Shown: positions 46,003 through 55,884, counted from the first letter of the stretch. The stretch: 64,000 bases of DNA from CALBPI01 sp942491885 (GCA_942491885.1 CALOCQ010000002.1:992001-1056000); one strand, 5' to 3'. Notes: generated by a model from the letters alone, not told the origin. A program made the numbers and translations.

Positions 46003-47676
46003 ATGGAACTTGAGTGGGGCGTAATTCTGACGCAGCTGGGCGGCGGGCTGGCCTTGTTCCTGTATGGGATGCGCCGCATGACCGAGGCGCTAAAGACGGT
46101 CGCCGGCAGCGGCATGAAAAACCTGCTCGCGCGCTTGACCACTAACCGTTTCACAGCCGCGTTCGCCGGCGCCATTATCACCGCGGTAATTCAATCGTCT
46201 TCGGTCACGACCGTGCTGCTCGTCGGTTTTATTTCGGCAGGGCTGCTGACGCTAGGCCAGTCGATCGGTGTCATCCTCGGCGCCAACGTCGGCACGACGA
46301 TCACCGCGCAGGTCATCGCGTTTCAGATTTACAAGTATGGCCTGCTGATGATCGCGCTGGGCTTCTTCACCGAAGTGCTGGCACGCCGCGAACGAGTGCG
46401 GCAATGGGGCACGGCACTGATGGGCCTCGGCCTGCTTTTCTTCGGCATGGAGCTCATGAGTATCGCCACCGGGCCGGTGCGCGACTGGACGCCGTTCGTT
46501 GATCTGATGCAATCCATGCGCAACCCGCTGCTCTCGGTTGCCGCCGGTGCTTTGTTCACGGCAATCGTACAAAGCTCCTCGGCCACCACCGGTATTGTTA
46601 TCGTGCTGGCCAGCCAGGGACTGATTACGCTTGAGACCGGTATCGGGCTTATTTTTGGCGCTAACATCGGCACCTGCGTGACCGCGATCGTATCCTCGAT
46701 TGGCCGTCCGCGGGAGGCGTTGCAAGCGGCATGGGCTCACGTGATATTTAATATCGCCGGTGTGCTGCTGTGGCTCGCATTCATACCGCAGTTCGCGGAT
46801 CTCGTCCGTGTGATCTCGCCGGTAAGCGGAACTCTGGAGGGGCTGCAACGTGCGGCCGCCGACACACCGCGCCAGATCGCCAACGCCCATACGATTTTCA
46901 ATATCGCCAATCTGGTCATCTTCATCTGGTTCACAGGGCCGTTGGCCAGGCTGGTGGAACGCCTCGTACCCGCACCTCCAAAACCAATAGCCATAGCGCC
47001 GAAATACCTGGATGAGTTCTACCTTGACCAGCCGGCGCTGGCGCTCGATCAGGTACGCCGCGAATTGCTGCACCTGGGGGGCCTCGTCAATGCCATGGTG
47101 CAACGGTCGTTCGACGCCGCAATTTCAGGGTCGCAGAATGACGCGAATTCACTTTCGCGGGCCGATGATGATGTCGACAAGATATACGAAGAAATCATCC
47201 GATATCTCGGCAAGCTGTCGCAGAAGACACTGATTAATCCCCAGCCAGAATATCTGCACGACTACGTCGGCATCGCCAATTACATGGAAAACATGGGTGA
47301 TGTTATCGAAAAGGATCTGGTTGTCGTAATCGGTAAACGTATCCGCAAACAGCTCGTGATATCCCCTTCTACTCAGTCGGAGCTGCGTGCTCTGGCGAGT
47401 GAGGTTTGCGGTGCTTTTGAACAGACGCTAGAAGCCATCGAAAGCGCAGACGCCGATGACGTGCTGGATGTTCTTGAAAGCAAGAAAACAGTAGCCGCGC
47501 TTGCCGATGAGGCGAGCGAGCATGTCGCGCGGCGACTCATAGCCGACGAGCCGAACCGGCTGGAGAACTTTCAGGTCGAAAGTGAAATCATCGAGATTTA
47601 TAAGCGCCTTAATTCTCTGACCCGGCGTATCGCCAGACTGTCTGTTGAAGTCCATGAAACCGATTCACCTGAGTAG
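46003..47676 (+). CDS. Na+/phosphate cotransporter with PhoU-like C-terminus
   Basis: This inner-membrane Na/Pi cotransporter (NptA/YjbB family) of 557 residues has two inverted repeats with the QSSS motif: QSSSVTTVLLVGFISAGLL and QSSSATTGIVIVLASQGLI. Each is followed by GANVGTT or GANIGTC. The C-terminal 220 residues form a PhoU-like helical domain (NYMENMGDVIEKDLV). Family members move phosphate with sodium, in or out. It begins 30 bases after ligase E, with GAGGC upstream, so it may be read from the ligase operon. An OprO/P-like porin gene follows. Confidence 0.93.
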   Translation: MELEWGVILTQLGGGLALFLYGMRRMTEALKTVAGSGMKNLLARLTTNRFTAAFAGAIITAVIQSSSVTTVLLVGFISAGLLTLGQSIGVILGANVGTTITAQVIAFQIYKYGLLMIALGFFTEVLARRERVRQWGTALMGLGLLFFGMELMSIATGPVRDWTPFVDLMQSMRNPLLSVAAGALFTAIVQSSSATTGIVIVLASQGLITLETGIGLIFGANIGTCVTAIVSSIGRPREALQAAWAHVIFNIAGVLLWLAFIPQFADLVRVISPVSGTLEGLQRAAADTPRQIANAHTIFNIANLVIFIWFTGPLARLVERLVPAPPKPIAIAPKYLDEFYLDQPALALDQVRRELLHLGGLVNAMVQRSFDAAISGSQNDANSLSRADDDVDKIYEEIIRYLGKLSQKTLINPQPEYLHDYVGIANYMENMGDVIEKDLVVVIGKRIRKQLVISPSTQSELRALASEVCGAFEQTLEAIESADADDVLDVLESKKTVAALADEASEHVARRLIADEPNRLENFQVESEIIEIYKRLNSLTRRIARLSVEVHETDSPE

Positions 47677-47793
47677 TGTCTGATGCACCCGGCGCAGTTC
47701 GATTATCCGGATGAGTCCACTCGGCGTTAACGTCCACTAACTCCATCAAAACATCCTAGATTAACGGGCCCGCTTCAACGGCTGGAAAAGAAG

Positions 47794-48924
47794 ATGGCGA
47801 GATGGATGCTTTTGGTTGCATTGGCAATGCTCGGGCTTGCCCTGCCCGACCGCGCCAAAGCTGAGAAACCCGTTGAGGATTCACTGCAAACCGATTTCTT
47901 TGACGAGCTCTGGCGCTCGGTGGAGATCTATGGCGACCGTGACGGCGAGGCCTTTCCGTTTGTTAAATTCCGCGGCCGCTATCATGGGCAGGCGTTTAGC
48001 GTAGACGGGGAACAGGAAAGCGCCCAGGACTGGGAGAACCGGCGTATTCGAGCGGGTCTCGATCTGCTGTTATCAGAGAAGCTGGAGTTTGCGTTCGACC
48101 TGAACCTGCGTCGGGACGGCACCGGCAAGGTCATTGATAATTTCGACTTCCTTGCCTTTAACTATGCATTCAGCAAGAACACAGCATTGTCGGTCGGAAA
48201 ACTGCGTCGCAACCCGCTAACACGTGAGGACAGTATTTCTTCAAACCGGATTCTGACCGTCGAGCGGTCATTATTGTCGGCACGGTATTTTATCGACAAC
48301 GCGGGTGGCGTATTCATCGCCCACCAGGCCGGCGACTGGGCATTCGGCGGCGGCGTACTTTCCGGCAGCCGCGATGACGACAACCTGAACCTGCCCACTC
48401 TGGATGGCAGCTTGTTGTTCAAGGGTAACGTCGCGAGAAAGATTTCGCCCATTACCGAGGTTCGTCTCGACTATCTGTACAACCCCGGTGACCCGAACAA
48501 CAACACCGTTGAGCCGTTTCGCAATGTCGTGTCATTGAACTCGTACACGCGCTCGGGGCGGTGGGGCTTGATGACCGACCTTATCTACGCGAAAGCCTTG
48601 CCCGAGGCGCGGGGCGATTTATTTGGCGTGGTTGTCCTGCCCCATTTCATGCTGACCGAGCGGCTACAGGTAGTTGGCCGTTACACCTACTCGAGATCGG
48701 ATCAACAGGACGGTATTCGGCTGCTAAGACGTTATGAGCGACGCGCTGTGCCGGAAGGCAATGAATTCGGCGACCGCCACCAGTCGCTGTATGCCGGTCT
48801 TAACTACTACTTCTTTGGCCACAAACTAAAAGTCGTCTCCGGCGTTGAATACACCAACTTCGATGCGATCAATGGCAACGAAGCCATATTGACTGCAACA
48901 GCGGCGCTGCGGTTGTACTTCTGA
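47794..48924 (+). CDS. OprO/OprP-like phosphate-selective porin
   Basis: This outer-membrane porin of 376 residues has a signal peptide (RAKAE) and the pattern of the phosphate-selective porin O/P family: KFRGRYHGQAFSVDG, RRIRAGLDLLLSEKLEFAFDLNLRRDG, VGKLRRNPLTREDSISS and a C-terminal Phe (ALRLYF). OprP-type porins pass phosphate or polyphosphate. It follows the Na/Pi cotransporter by 117 bases; together they could make an outer- and inner-membrane phosphate route. Substrate is inferred from the family and neighbour. Confidence 0.85.
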   Translation: MARWMLLVALAMLGLALPDRAKAEKPVEDSLQTDFFDELWRSVEIYGDRDGEAFPFVKFRGRYHGQAFSVDGEQESAQDWENRRIRAGLDLLLSEKLEFAFDLNLRRDGTGKVIDNFDFLAFNYAFSKNTALSVGKLRRNPLTREDSISSNRILTVERSLLSARYFIDNAGGVFIAHQAGDWAFGGGVLSGSRDDDNLNLPTLDGSLLFKGNVARKISPITEVRLDYLYNPGDPNNNTVEPFRNVVSLNSYTRSGRWGLMTDLIYAKALPEARGDLFGVVVLPHFMLTERLQVVGRYTYSRSDQQDGIRLLRRYERRAVPEGNEFGDRHQSLYAGLNYYFFGHKLKVVSGVEYTNFDAINGNEAILTATAALRLYF

Positions 48925-48995
48925 GGCGGCCGACAGGATAGCGAACAAGTACTGCTTACCCGAAATACATCGCTGCAAATTTCGCTTGCCAGAAA

Positions 48996-49535
48996 TCACC
49001 ACATCAAGTCATCGGGAATCTGATAATCCGCGTACAGGTCATCCGCTACCTCCGCGCTTGCTTCCTGCTGATGTAGAACGACCGTCTCGTCTCGCTGTGC
49101 AATTTTTTCCGCCACGACTGCAGGAACCAGGTCATAGGCATCGCCAAGCTTCACAATAGCAAGCGTACCTTTCGCGAGCTGCTCTCTCGCTAACGGCGTA
49201 ACGTAGATTTTCTTGATACTTTTTCCGTCAGTAAAGTTATACCCGACAGCATCGTCACCCTCCGCCTCGGGCTGACGATTCATTTCTATCAATTGCTTGA
49301 TCTGCGCCGTTACTGCCTTGGCATCGGCTGCCGCTTTGCGCTCGGCATTAAGCTTCTGGTCACGCGCCACTTTCTCCGCTTGCGCCCTGGCTAACGCCGC
49401 CTTTGCCTCATCAACTGCAACTTCTTTTGTGTTCTTCTGCAGCTTCCTGGCTTTGTATTTTTCTTGCTTCGCTTTCTTGGCCTTCCTGGCGTCGATAACG
49501 CCCGCCTTTAACAGCTGATCCTGAAATGAACTCAT
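48996..49535 (-). CDS. DUF2058 family protein (YaiL-like)
   Basis: This cytoplasmic protein of 179 residues belongs to DUF2058, common in gammaproteobacteria and sometimes called nucleoprotein/polynucleotide-associated enzyme. The N-terminal half is a charged helix (MSSFQDQLLKAGVIDARKAK, then a Lys/Ala/Glu-rich coiled coil). The C-terminal half is a small domain (YNFTDGKSIKKIYVTPLAREQLAKGTLAIV). Length and order match the family. It may bind nucleic acid; its exact role is unknown. It is convergent with the porin gene. Confidence 0.9.
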   Translation of the reverse strand: MSSFQDQLLKAGVIDARKAKKAKQEKYKARKLQKNTKEVAVDEAKAALARAQAEKVARDQKLNAERKAAADAKAVTAQIKQLIEMNRQPEAEGDDAVGYNFTDGKSIKKIYVTPLAREQLAKGTLAIVKLGDAYDLVPAVVAEKIAQRDETVVLHQQEASAEVADDLYADYQIPDDLMW

Positions 49536-50194
49536 CTGCTAACTCCCGCAGTAATTGGCCATACGCACGTCAAAGATTCTTGCTGCCATATTGAGCGCTG
49601 TGGCTTCGCCGATCTCAATATTCTCGAGTTTACTACACACTTGGCGCGACGCTTAGTGGTAGGTGGGCTGCCCGCCTCACCGGATCGCGTCAGGTAGCGA
49701 CGAATTCGAAAGCAACGCGAAACGTCATCACGCGCTGCGTCTTGCGTCGGAGCGCTTTGTCTGCAACGCTCACCCGGAAGCTACATTAACCCGTTGCTGG
49801 CGGAAGGAGAGAACTTGGATATCTCGAAAATGATCTCTGCGCTGGAAAAGACGATTCTGGTTATCATCTCGAAGCCTCTGCCATACTAATTCTCGGTTTG
49901 GCTGCGGTCGCACTTCGCTTCACGACGATTAGTGGCGCGCCCAGGGATTCGCAAGCCTGAGCTCAGGAGCAACCCGGCCGCTGGCAGCAGACGTCTATGA
50001 GGCCCACACCCGCCTTCGGCGTTCTGTGGCAATTCTGAAATCATGTGCGCCTTGATTGCAAGCTGACATCTTGATAGCGGGAAGATCAGGCGTATTATGG
50101 AGCTTGGTAGATGGCTCATTGCGGTCACCCGGTTAATTTAAGTAAGTAGTCATTAGGCGTATTGTCTGGTGACACATCATTCTCTGGAGATAAC
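49536..50194. other. Gene-poor stretch of about 660 bases
   Basis: I see no protein gene of normal size here. It carries a candidate 24-codon ORF (49815-49889) with a strong ribosome site and imperfect hairpins such as GGTGGGCTGCCCGCCTCACC near 49667. No recognisable mobile-element remnant or RNA gene was seen. The last 60 bases, AT-richer, probably hold the DUF2892 gene promoter. Confidence 0.5.
49815..49889 (+). CDS. Candidate 24-residue small protein
   Basis: A TTG start lies 7 bases after a near-consensus ribosome site (GGAAGGAG) and opens a 24-residue frame, MDISKMISALEKTILVIISK followed by PLPY. The middle is hydrophobic (TILVIIS), so a membrane association is possible. No homologue is recalled and the frame could be chance; the ribosome site is the only support. 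Confidence 0.25.
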   Translation: MDISKMISALEKTILVIISKPLPY

Positions 50195-50386
50195 ATGAAA
50201 CAGAATATTCACAATGTCGAACGCGTTGTTCGCGTCCTGGCCGGGCTTGCCATCGTCAGCCTGGTATTCATCGGGCCGCAGACACCCTGGGCTTGGCTCG
50301 GACTTTTTCCAATGGCAACCGGACTGAGCGGATGGTGCCCACCCTACGCGCTCTTCGGGATCAGCACGTGCAAGACGCCGACGTAG
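50195..50386 (+). CDS. DUF2892 small membrane protein
   Basis: This small inner-membrane protein of 63 residues is of the DUF2892 (YgaP transmembrane-type) family. Signature parts are MKQNIHNVERVVRVLAGLA, one to two helices, and the end TGLSGWCPPYALFGISTCK with the two conserved Cys. It is often linked to rhodanese domains, but none is near here. The ATG has GGAGA just upstream. Function unknown. Confidence 0.9.
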   Translation: MKQNIHNVERVVRVLAGLAIVSLVFIGPQTPWAWLGLFPMATGLSGWCPPYALFGISTCKTPT

Positions 50387-50443
50387 ACCAAGCAAAAGTG
50401 CGCACGTGATTTTTCGGTTCGGGATAGCGGAGAGCGGTCACTA

Positions 50444-51532
50444 ATGCGTTCGACGCTCTACCCCATTCGAAGAAGATCCCGCCCGGGAGCAACACCGGGA
50501 ACAATGATCGCGCCGTCCGAGGCCTCACCGCCAGTGATCAACATGATGGCGTTCGGGCACAATTCCGTGGTGGAAAAGAAAAACATCACCACGGATTCCA
50601 TTGAACCGTTGCGAGGCACACATACCGTTACCTGGATTGATGTCGTGGGACTGGGGAGTGCGCAAGTCATTGCCGAGATCGGAGCTGTATTCGGGCTACA
50701 CAAGCTGGCCCTGGAAGACGTGCTCAATACCCACCAACGCCCAAAGGCCGAAGAGTTCGACGACCACATCTTCTTTGTCACACAGATGTTTCGATCGGGG
50801 GTGAGCGCTCGCACGGAGCAACTGTCAATATTTCTTGGAAAAGACTTTGTGCTGTCCTTTCAGGAGGAACCCGGCGACTGCCTGGACCCCGTTCGCGAAC
50901 GGATTCGCCAGGGCAAGGGGCGAGTGCGTGATAAACAGGCCGACTATCTGTGCTACATGCTTCTCGATGCGGTTGTGGACGACTTCTTTCCGGCGCTGGA
51001 ACAGTACGGCGAGGAACTCGAGTTGCTTGAAGATGACGTCATTGCTCGATCCAAGCCAGAACAAATCGGACAGCTTCATGACCTGAAACGCGAGCTGTTG
51101 ACGATGCGCCGATCCGTGTGGCCGCATCGCGAGATGATCAATGCCGTGATTAGAGATGAGAATCCGTTAATTGCCGCTGATACGCGGCTGTATCTGCGTG
51201 ACGTCTATGACCACACAGTACAGCTCATGGACATCGTCGAGACCTACCGGGAAATCGCCTCCGGTTTGGTTGATGTGTACATGTCCAGTGTCAGCGCCAA
51301 TCTCAACGAAATCATGAAAGTGCTGACGATCATCGCGACGATCTTTATTCCGTTGGGCTTCATCGCCAGCCTGTACGGCATGAATTTTGATCGCGCATCA
51401 CCCTGGAATATGCCGGAGTTGGGTTGGCGGTTTGGCTACGCTTTCTCACTGTTTCTGATGGGCATGATGGTCGTAGGCCTGCTCTATTACTTTCGCAGAA
51501 AGGGTTGGTTGCGTCCGACAAGTAAGCACTGA
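50444..51532 (+). CDS. corA: CorA-type Mg2+/Co2+ transport protein
   Basis: This divalent-cation channel of the CorA family has 362 residues. A cytoplasmic alpha/beta and helical N-terminal domain (ALEDVLNTHQRPKAEEFDDHIFFV) is followed by a long stalk helix and two membrane helices. The pore motif GMNFD begins at about residue 312, and the last helix is FGYAFSLFLMGMMVVGLLYYF with a basic tail. GMN is the strict signature of Mg2+ transport in the family. Length is usual. It stands alone, about 60 bases after the DUF2892 gene. Confidence 0.93.
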   Translation: MRSTLYPIRRRSRPGATPGTMIAPSEASPPVINMMAFGHNSVVEKKNITTDSIEPLRGTHTVTWIDVVGLGSAQVIAEIGAVFGLHKLALEDVLNTHQRPKAEEFDDHIFFVTQMFRSGVSARTEQLSIFLGKDFVLSFQEEPGDCLDPVRERIRQGKGRVRDKQADYLCYMLLDAVVDDFFPALEQYGEELELLEDDVIARSKPEQIGQLHDLKRELLTMRRSVWPHREMINAVIRDENPLIAADTRLYLRDVYDHTVQLMDIVETYREIASGLVDVYMSSVSANLNEIMKVLTIIATIFIPLGFIASLYGMNFDRASPWNMPELGWRFGYAFSLFLMGMMVVGLLYYFRRKGWLRPTSKH

Positions 51533-51629
51533 TGGGTCGGCATGAGGGGCGATCACACACAACGCCATCGGCAGCTCCGGTGCCGGGCACGTCGCCGTGC
51601 GCACCGAACGATCGACCAGTGAGGACAAT

Positions 51630-53198
51630 ATGAACGGCGCACAAGCACTGATCCAGACACTTTACGACGGCGGCATCAGCGTTTGTTTCGCAAATCCCGG
51701 CACCTCCGAAATGCAGCTGCTGGCCGCGATCGACGGCCAGCCCGGCATGCGTGGCATCCTCGGTCTTTTCGAGGGCGTTGTGACCGGCGCCGCCGACGGC
51801 TACGGCCGCATGGCCGACCGGCCCGCCGCAACGCTGCTTCACCTCGGCCCGGGACTTGGCAATGGCCTGGCCAACCTGCACAACGCCCGTCGCGCGCGCT
51901 CGCCGGTCATCAACGTGGTTGGCGATCACGCGGTACACCACCTGCAATACGATGCGCCGCTGACATCCGATATCGCTGGCGTGGCCGCGCCGATGTCGGA
52001 CTGGGTGCGCACCTCCGCAAGCCCGGCGGATCTCGCCGTCGCCGGTGCCGAGGCGCTGGCCGCCGCGCTGCACTATCCCGGCCAGGTCGCGACGCTGATC
52101 GCGCCAGCCGACCATGCGTGGGGCGGCGAGGCCAGCGCGGTAGAAGCGCCCGGAAAGACACAACCACCGCGCGCCGACGCGTCGACACTCGACGACGCTG
52201 TCAACGCGCTGCGGCGCGATGGTAACGCGGCACTGTTCCTCGGCGGACGGGCGCTGCGCGAAGATGCGCTGGAGCAGGCCGGCCGGGTGGCAGCGGCAAC
52301 CGGCGCACGGCTGATCTGCGAGACGTTCCCGGCGCGCCTGCAACGCGGTCACGGTCGCATTGCGCTTGAGCGGCTACCCTATTTTGGTGAAGTCGCCGCC
52401 CAGGCGTTGAGCGAGCTCGACGCGATCGTATTCGTCGGTGCACCGCCGCCCGTCTCGTTCTTCGCCTATCCCGGCAAGCCGAGCTGGCTGTCACCGAAAG
52501 ATGCAATCCTGGTCGAGCTGGCCGACCCCCGCCACGATGCGCTCGACGCCCTGACGCGTCTCGCCGACAGCCTCGGCGCACCGGCACGTCCGGGCGGACG
52601 GCAGGAGCCATTCCTGCCAACGTTGGACGACGACGCCACGCCGCTGACGCCGAAATCAGCCGGCGGCGTGCTGGCGCACCTGATGCCGGACGACGCGATC
52701 GTCTGCGACGAGGGCGCGACCGCCGGACTGGCAATGTTCGGCCTGACGGTCGGCGCCGCCCGCCACGACTGGCTCACGCTGACCGGCGGTGCAATCGGAC
52801 AGGGACTGCCACTTGCCACCGGTGCCGCAGTCGCCTGCCCCGAGCGCAAGGTCATCGCACTGCAGGCCGACGGCGGTGCTATGTACACCGTGCAGGCGCT
52901 GTGGACGATGGCCCGCGAGGAACTGGACGTCACGACGGTAATAATGAACAACGGCAGCTACGCGATCCTGAACATCGAGCTGGCGCGCGTGGGTGTAGAA
53001 AATCCGGGCGAGACCGCGCTGTCGCTGCTCGACCTGACGCGCCCGGCGCTCGACTGGGTCAGCCTGTCGCAGGGTCTCGGCGTGCCGGCAGTGCGCGCAG
53101 AAACGATCGGCGAGTTCCGCGAGGCACTCGCGCAAGCGTTGTCGACGCGCGGGCCACGACTGGTCGAGGCCGTGATTCCGCCGCCGGGCGCCGGCTGA
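51630..53198 (+). CDS. ThDP-dependent acetolactate synthase large-subunit-like enzyme
   Basis: This thiamine-diphosphate enzyme of 522 residues has the IlvB/benzoylformate decarboxylase architecture. The N-terminal PYR domain includes CFANPGTSEMQLLAAIDG and the catalytic Glu48 in LGLFEGVV. A middle domain and a C-terminal PP domain follow, the latter with ADGGAMYTVQALWTMAREEL and, about 25 residues on, NNGSYAILN (Mg/ThDP motif; the usual GDG reads ADG here). The group includes catabolic decarboxylases, so the label acetolactate synthase is generic. No small regulatory subunit is nearby. The ATG has GAGGA upstream. A carboxylate symporter follows, which fits a role with 2-keto acids. Confidence 0.85.
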   Translation: MNGAQALIQTLYDGGISVCFANPGTSEMQLLAAIDGQPGMRGILGLFEGVVTGAADGYGRMADRPAATLLHLGPGLGNGLANLHNARRARSPVINVVGDHAVHHLQYDAPLTSDIAGVAAPMSDWVRTSASPADLAVAGAEALAAALHYPGQVATLIAPADHAWGGEASAVEAPGKTQPPRADASTLDDAVNALRRDGNAALFLGGRALREDALEQAGRVAAATGARLICETFPARLQRGHGRIALERLPYFGEVAAQALSELDAIVFVGAPPPVSFFAYPGKPSWLSPKDAILVELADPRHDALDALTRLADSLGAPARPGGRQEPFLPTLDDDATPLTPKSAGGVLAHLMPDDAIVCDEGATAGLAMFGLTVGAARHDWLTLTGGAIGQGLPLATGAAVACPERKVIALQADGGAMYTVQALWTMAREELDVTTVIMNNGSYAILNIELARVGVENPGETALSLLDLTRPALDWVSLSQGLGVPAVRAETIGEFREALAQALSTRGPRLVEAVIPPPGAG

Positions 53199-53268
53199 CC
53201 AATATCTCAATGCAACAAGACGTTTCCTTTATCCTGTTGTCCGAAACCGATACCGTGATAGAGGAACA

Positions 53269-54648
53269 ATGATGGGCCGATTTGCGAATATTGAACGTCT
53301 GAAGCCGCGATCTTTTCGTCGTTTGGCAGGTCAGCTCGCCTCATTGGTTGAGCGACGCCTGTGGTTGCAGGTACTCATCGGTATGGTCGCAGGTCTGGGC
53401 ACCGGCGTGGCGCTGGGTCCGACGGCAGGGTTAGTTGAACCGGCACTGGGCGCACTCATCGGCAACTGGCTGGCAATTCCCGGCCAGTTGTTCCTTGCAA
53501 CCATTCAGATGATCGTCGTCCCGCTGGTGTTCGCCTCTATCATTCTCGGGCTCGCCTCAAGTGAAAACGCCGAGCAGCTCAAGCAGCTCGGCGTTGCTGT
53601 CGTTGCTTACTTCATCGTGACGACTGCGATCGCAGCTGCCATCGGACTTTGGCTGGCAACGCTGCTAAACCCCGGCAAATCACTGACCGCCAGCACATCG
53701 TTGTCATCTGCGGCGGCGAGCGAAACGGAAGTATTAGCGACACCCAGTCTTGCCGAGTTACCGCAAGCACTGCTGGGCTTGCTGCCAGGCAATCCGCTGA
53801 GCGCTATGGTCGAAGGGCAGATGCTCCAGGTCGTTATCTTTGCGATTATTGTCGGCGTTGCTTTAGTGACGATGCCGCCTAAGCAATCCAGACCCATGCT
53901 TGACCTTTTGTCCTCGCTGCAAGAAGTGTGCATGACTGTGGTTCGATGGGCGATGTTGCTCGCACCTGTTGCGGTGTTCGGACTGATGGCTCGCCTCACC
54001 AGCCAGTTGGGGCTGCAGGCTCTTCTCGGCATGTCGCAGTACGTGCTCGTCGTGTTGGTCGGGCTGCTAATTTTATTGGCGGTCTACCTGATCATCGTCG
54101 GCGTTTATGTCCGCCAGAGCCCGCTGAAATTTCTCGCGGCAACAAGAGAGTTATTGCTACTCGCATTCTCCACGTCCAGTTCAGCTGCGGTGATGCCGTT
54201 ATCCATCAAGACGGCACAAGAGAAACTATCGGTGCGCCAATCGGTCGCCCAATTTGTCATCCCTTTGGGGGCGACCATCAATATGAACGGCACGGCGTTA
54301 TACCAGGGCGTTGCCACGGTTTTTCTGGCGCAGGTCTATGGCATCGAGATCGGCCTGAGTGGGATGGCGTTGGTAGTGGCGCTGTCGGTCGGCGCCTCCA
54401 TCGGCTCACCGGCGACACCGGGTGTGGGTATTGTGATACTCGCCACCGTTCTGGCCACGGTAGGTATCCCGCCCGAAGGGGTTGCGTTGATTCTCGGTGT
54501 CGACAGAATTCTGGATATGAGCCGCACCGCGATCAACGTCGCCGGCGACGTTGTCGCCAGCCAGGTTATGGACCGATGGGTTGGCGGAGCCGAGACCGCA
54601 GCTTCGACGGCCGAACCCGGGGCCGGCGCCGAAATTCCGGACACCTGA
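53269..54648 (+). CDS. Dicarboxylate/amino acid:cation symporter (DAACS family)
   Basis: This secondary transporter of about 459 residues is of the GltP/DctA (SLC1-like) family. Eight helices and two re-entrant loops are evident: the Ser-rich hairpin (LAFSTSSSAAVMPLSIKTAQ), the NMNGT motif (PLGATINMNGTALYQG), and the second hairpin (GASIGSPATPGVGIV). The last helical motif VDRILDMSRTAINVAGD holds the conserved Asp and Asn. It would take up glutamate, aspartate or C4 dicarboxylates with Na+ or H+. Two adjacent ATGs (53269, 53272) both fit; the second is better spaced from GAGGA. It may be cotranscribed with the ThDP enzyme gene. Confidence 0.93.
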   Translation: MMGRFANIERLKPRSFRRLAGQLASLVERRLWLQVLIGMVAGLGTGVALGPTAGLVEPALGALIGNWLAIPGQLFLATIQMIVVPLVFASIILGLASSENAEQLKQLGVAVVAYFIVTTAIAAAIGLWLATLLNPGKSLTASTSLSSAAASETEVLATPSLAELPQALLGLLPGNPLSAMVEGQMLQVVIFAIIVGVALVTMPPKQSRPMLDLLSSLQEVCMTVVRWAMLLAPVAVFGLMARLTSQLGLQALLGMSQYVLVVLVGLLILLAVYLIIVGVYVRQSPLKFLAATRELLLLAFSTSSSAAVMPLSIKTAQEKLSVRQSVAQFVIPLGATINMNGTALYQGVATVFLAQVYGIEIGLSGMALVVALSVGASIGSPATPGVGIVILATVLATVGIPPEGVALILGVDRILDMSRTAINVAGDVVASQVMDRWVGGAETAASTAEPGAGAEIPDT

Positions 54649-55021
54649 GCGTTACCATTTTTATGGCGCACTCTTGGCGATGCCGGCCAGCAGGCGTCCG
54701 GGAATGTCCGCACCCGTAATCGCATGTCTGACATCGGTCCATACGATTTTCTAACGTTGTTGAATTGCAAGCATCATTACTCCGCGGCCATTTATCCGCA
54801 GGTATTACAAGTTGTAGTAGAAAAAATGCAATGTCGAACCGAAGCTCCATATCCAAGTCCGCTTGTTTGATGTTTGCATGGATCAATGCCTACCGGGCAT
54901 GAGTTTCTGCAGGGCAAGTAGTTTAAGATTGGGACCCTTAGACGACCGCTTGCCATGAACGAGTCCAGAATTTACCCGGCCATGGCAAAATCTCAGCCCA
55001 CAAATCGAGACAAACACCACA
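54649..55021. other. Intergenic stretch of about 370 bases
   Basis: No convincing gene is present on either strand. The second half is AT-richer (near 54780-54850 and 54980-55020) and should hold the promoter of the following barrel gene. No hairpin of terminator type was identified after the symporter stop. Confidence 0.5.
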
Positions 55022-55798
55022 ATGATTTTAAGAATGCGTAATTCATTTATCCTGCTCGCTTCGTTCGCGTTGCTCTCCGGCCATGCTTTGGCCGACAACG
55101 GCGCAGACAAGACCTGGCAATTCTCTGTCCAGCCCTACCTGTTAGCTTCTTCAATTGATGGCGACGCCGGTGTCGGCCGCGTGGCTGGTGTACCGGTTTC
55201 GGTGAGTTTCAGCGATATTCTGGAGAATCTCGATATCGGCGCTATGCTGCATTTCGAGGCCCAACATAGCAACGGTTGGGGGGTTGCACTGGACTACGGC
55301 TTCATGAACCTGAGCGCCGATGTGTCGGCAGGCGTTGGTGGCGTGTTGGATGCGAGTGTGCGACAGGGCATCCTCGAAGCCATGGCGACCCGTCGTTTCG
55401 ATTTTGAGTCGGGTATGCTGGAGGCATTGGCGGGTATCCGCTGGTGGGACAACAAAGTACGCGCGGCATTCGACCCCGGACTTTTGCCCGGCAGTTTTTC
55501 GACCACCATCAGCGAAAGCTGGGTAGATCCTTTAGTCGGCCTCAGGTGGACAAGCCCGTTTGGTGATCGCTGGCACTATCGCTTGCGCGGAGACATTGGC
55601 GGATTCGGGATAGGCTCGGATTTTTCCTGGAGCGCCAAAGCAACGCTGCTTTACCGTATGGCGGACAAGTACGTTCTCGAGTTTGGCTACTCCGCACTCG
55701 ATGTCGACTACGATAACGGCAAGGCTATCAATGGTGGTTTTTTTGCCTACGACACGATTACACACGGCCCGATGGTCGGACTTGCTATTGAGTTTTGA
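55022..55798 (+). CDS. Outer-membrane beta-barrel protein of unknown function
   Basis: This is a barrel protein of 258 residues with a signal peptide (GHALADNG). Alternating strands run through the mature part (WQFSVQPYLLASSIDGDAG; LEALAGIRWWDNKVRA; WHYRLRGDIGGFGIGSDFSW) and it ends in Phe (VGLAIEF), an outer-membrane signature. Similar strand patterns occur in OmpW-like and other proteins of unknown role. The start could be the ATG at 55034, four codons on. It stands 86 bases before the SEC-C gene. Confidence 0.8.
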   Translation: MILRMRNSFILLASFALLSGHALADNGADKTWQFSVQPYLLASSIDGDAGVGRVAGVPVSVSFSDILENLDIGAMLHFEAQHSNGWGVALDYGFMNLSADVSAGVGGVLDASVRQGILEAMATRRFDFESGMLEALAGIRWWDNKVRAAFDPGLLPGSFSTTISESWVDPLVGLRWTSPFGDRWHYRLRGDIGGFGIGSDFSWSAKATLLYRMADKYVLEFGYSALDVDYDNGKAINGGFFAYDTITHGPMVGLAIEF

Positions 55799-55884
55799 CT
55801 CACCACTAAGACACGGCCATGTTGGACGGCGACAGACGACAGCCAGGCACAAGCAAGCTCAACATTTACCCAGGAGTAACCGCT

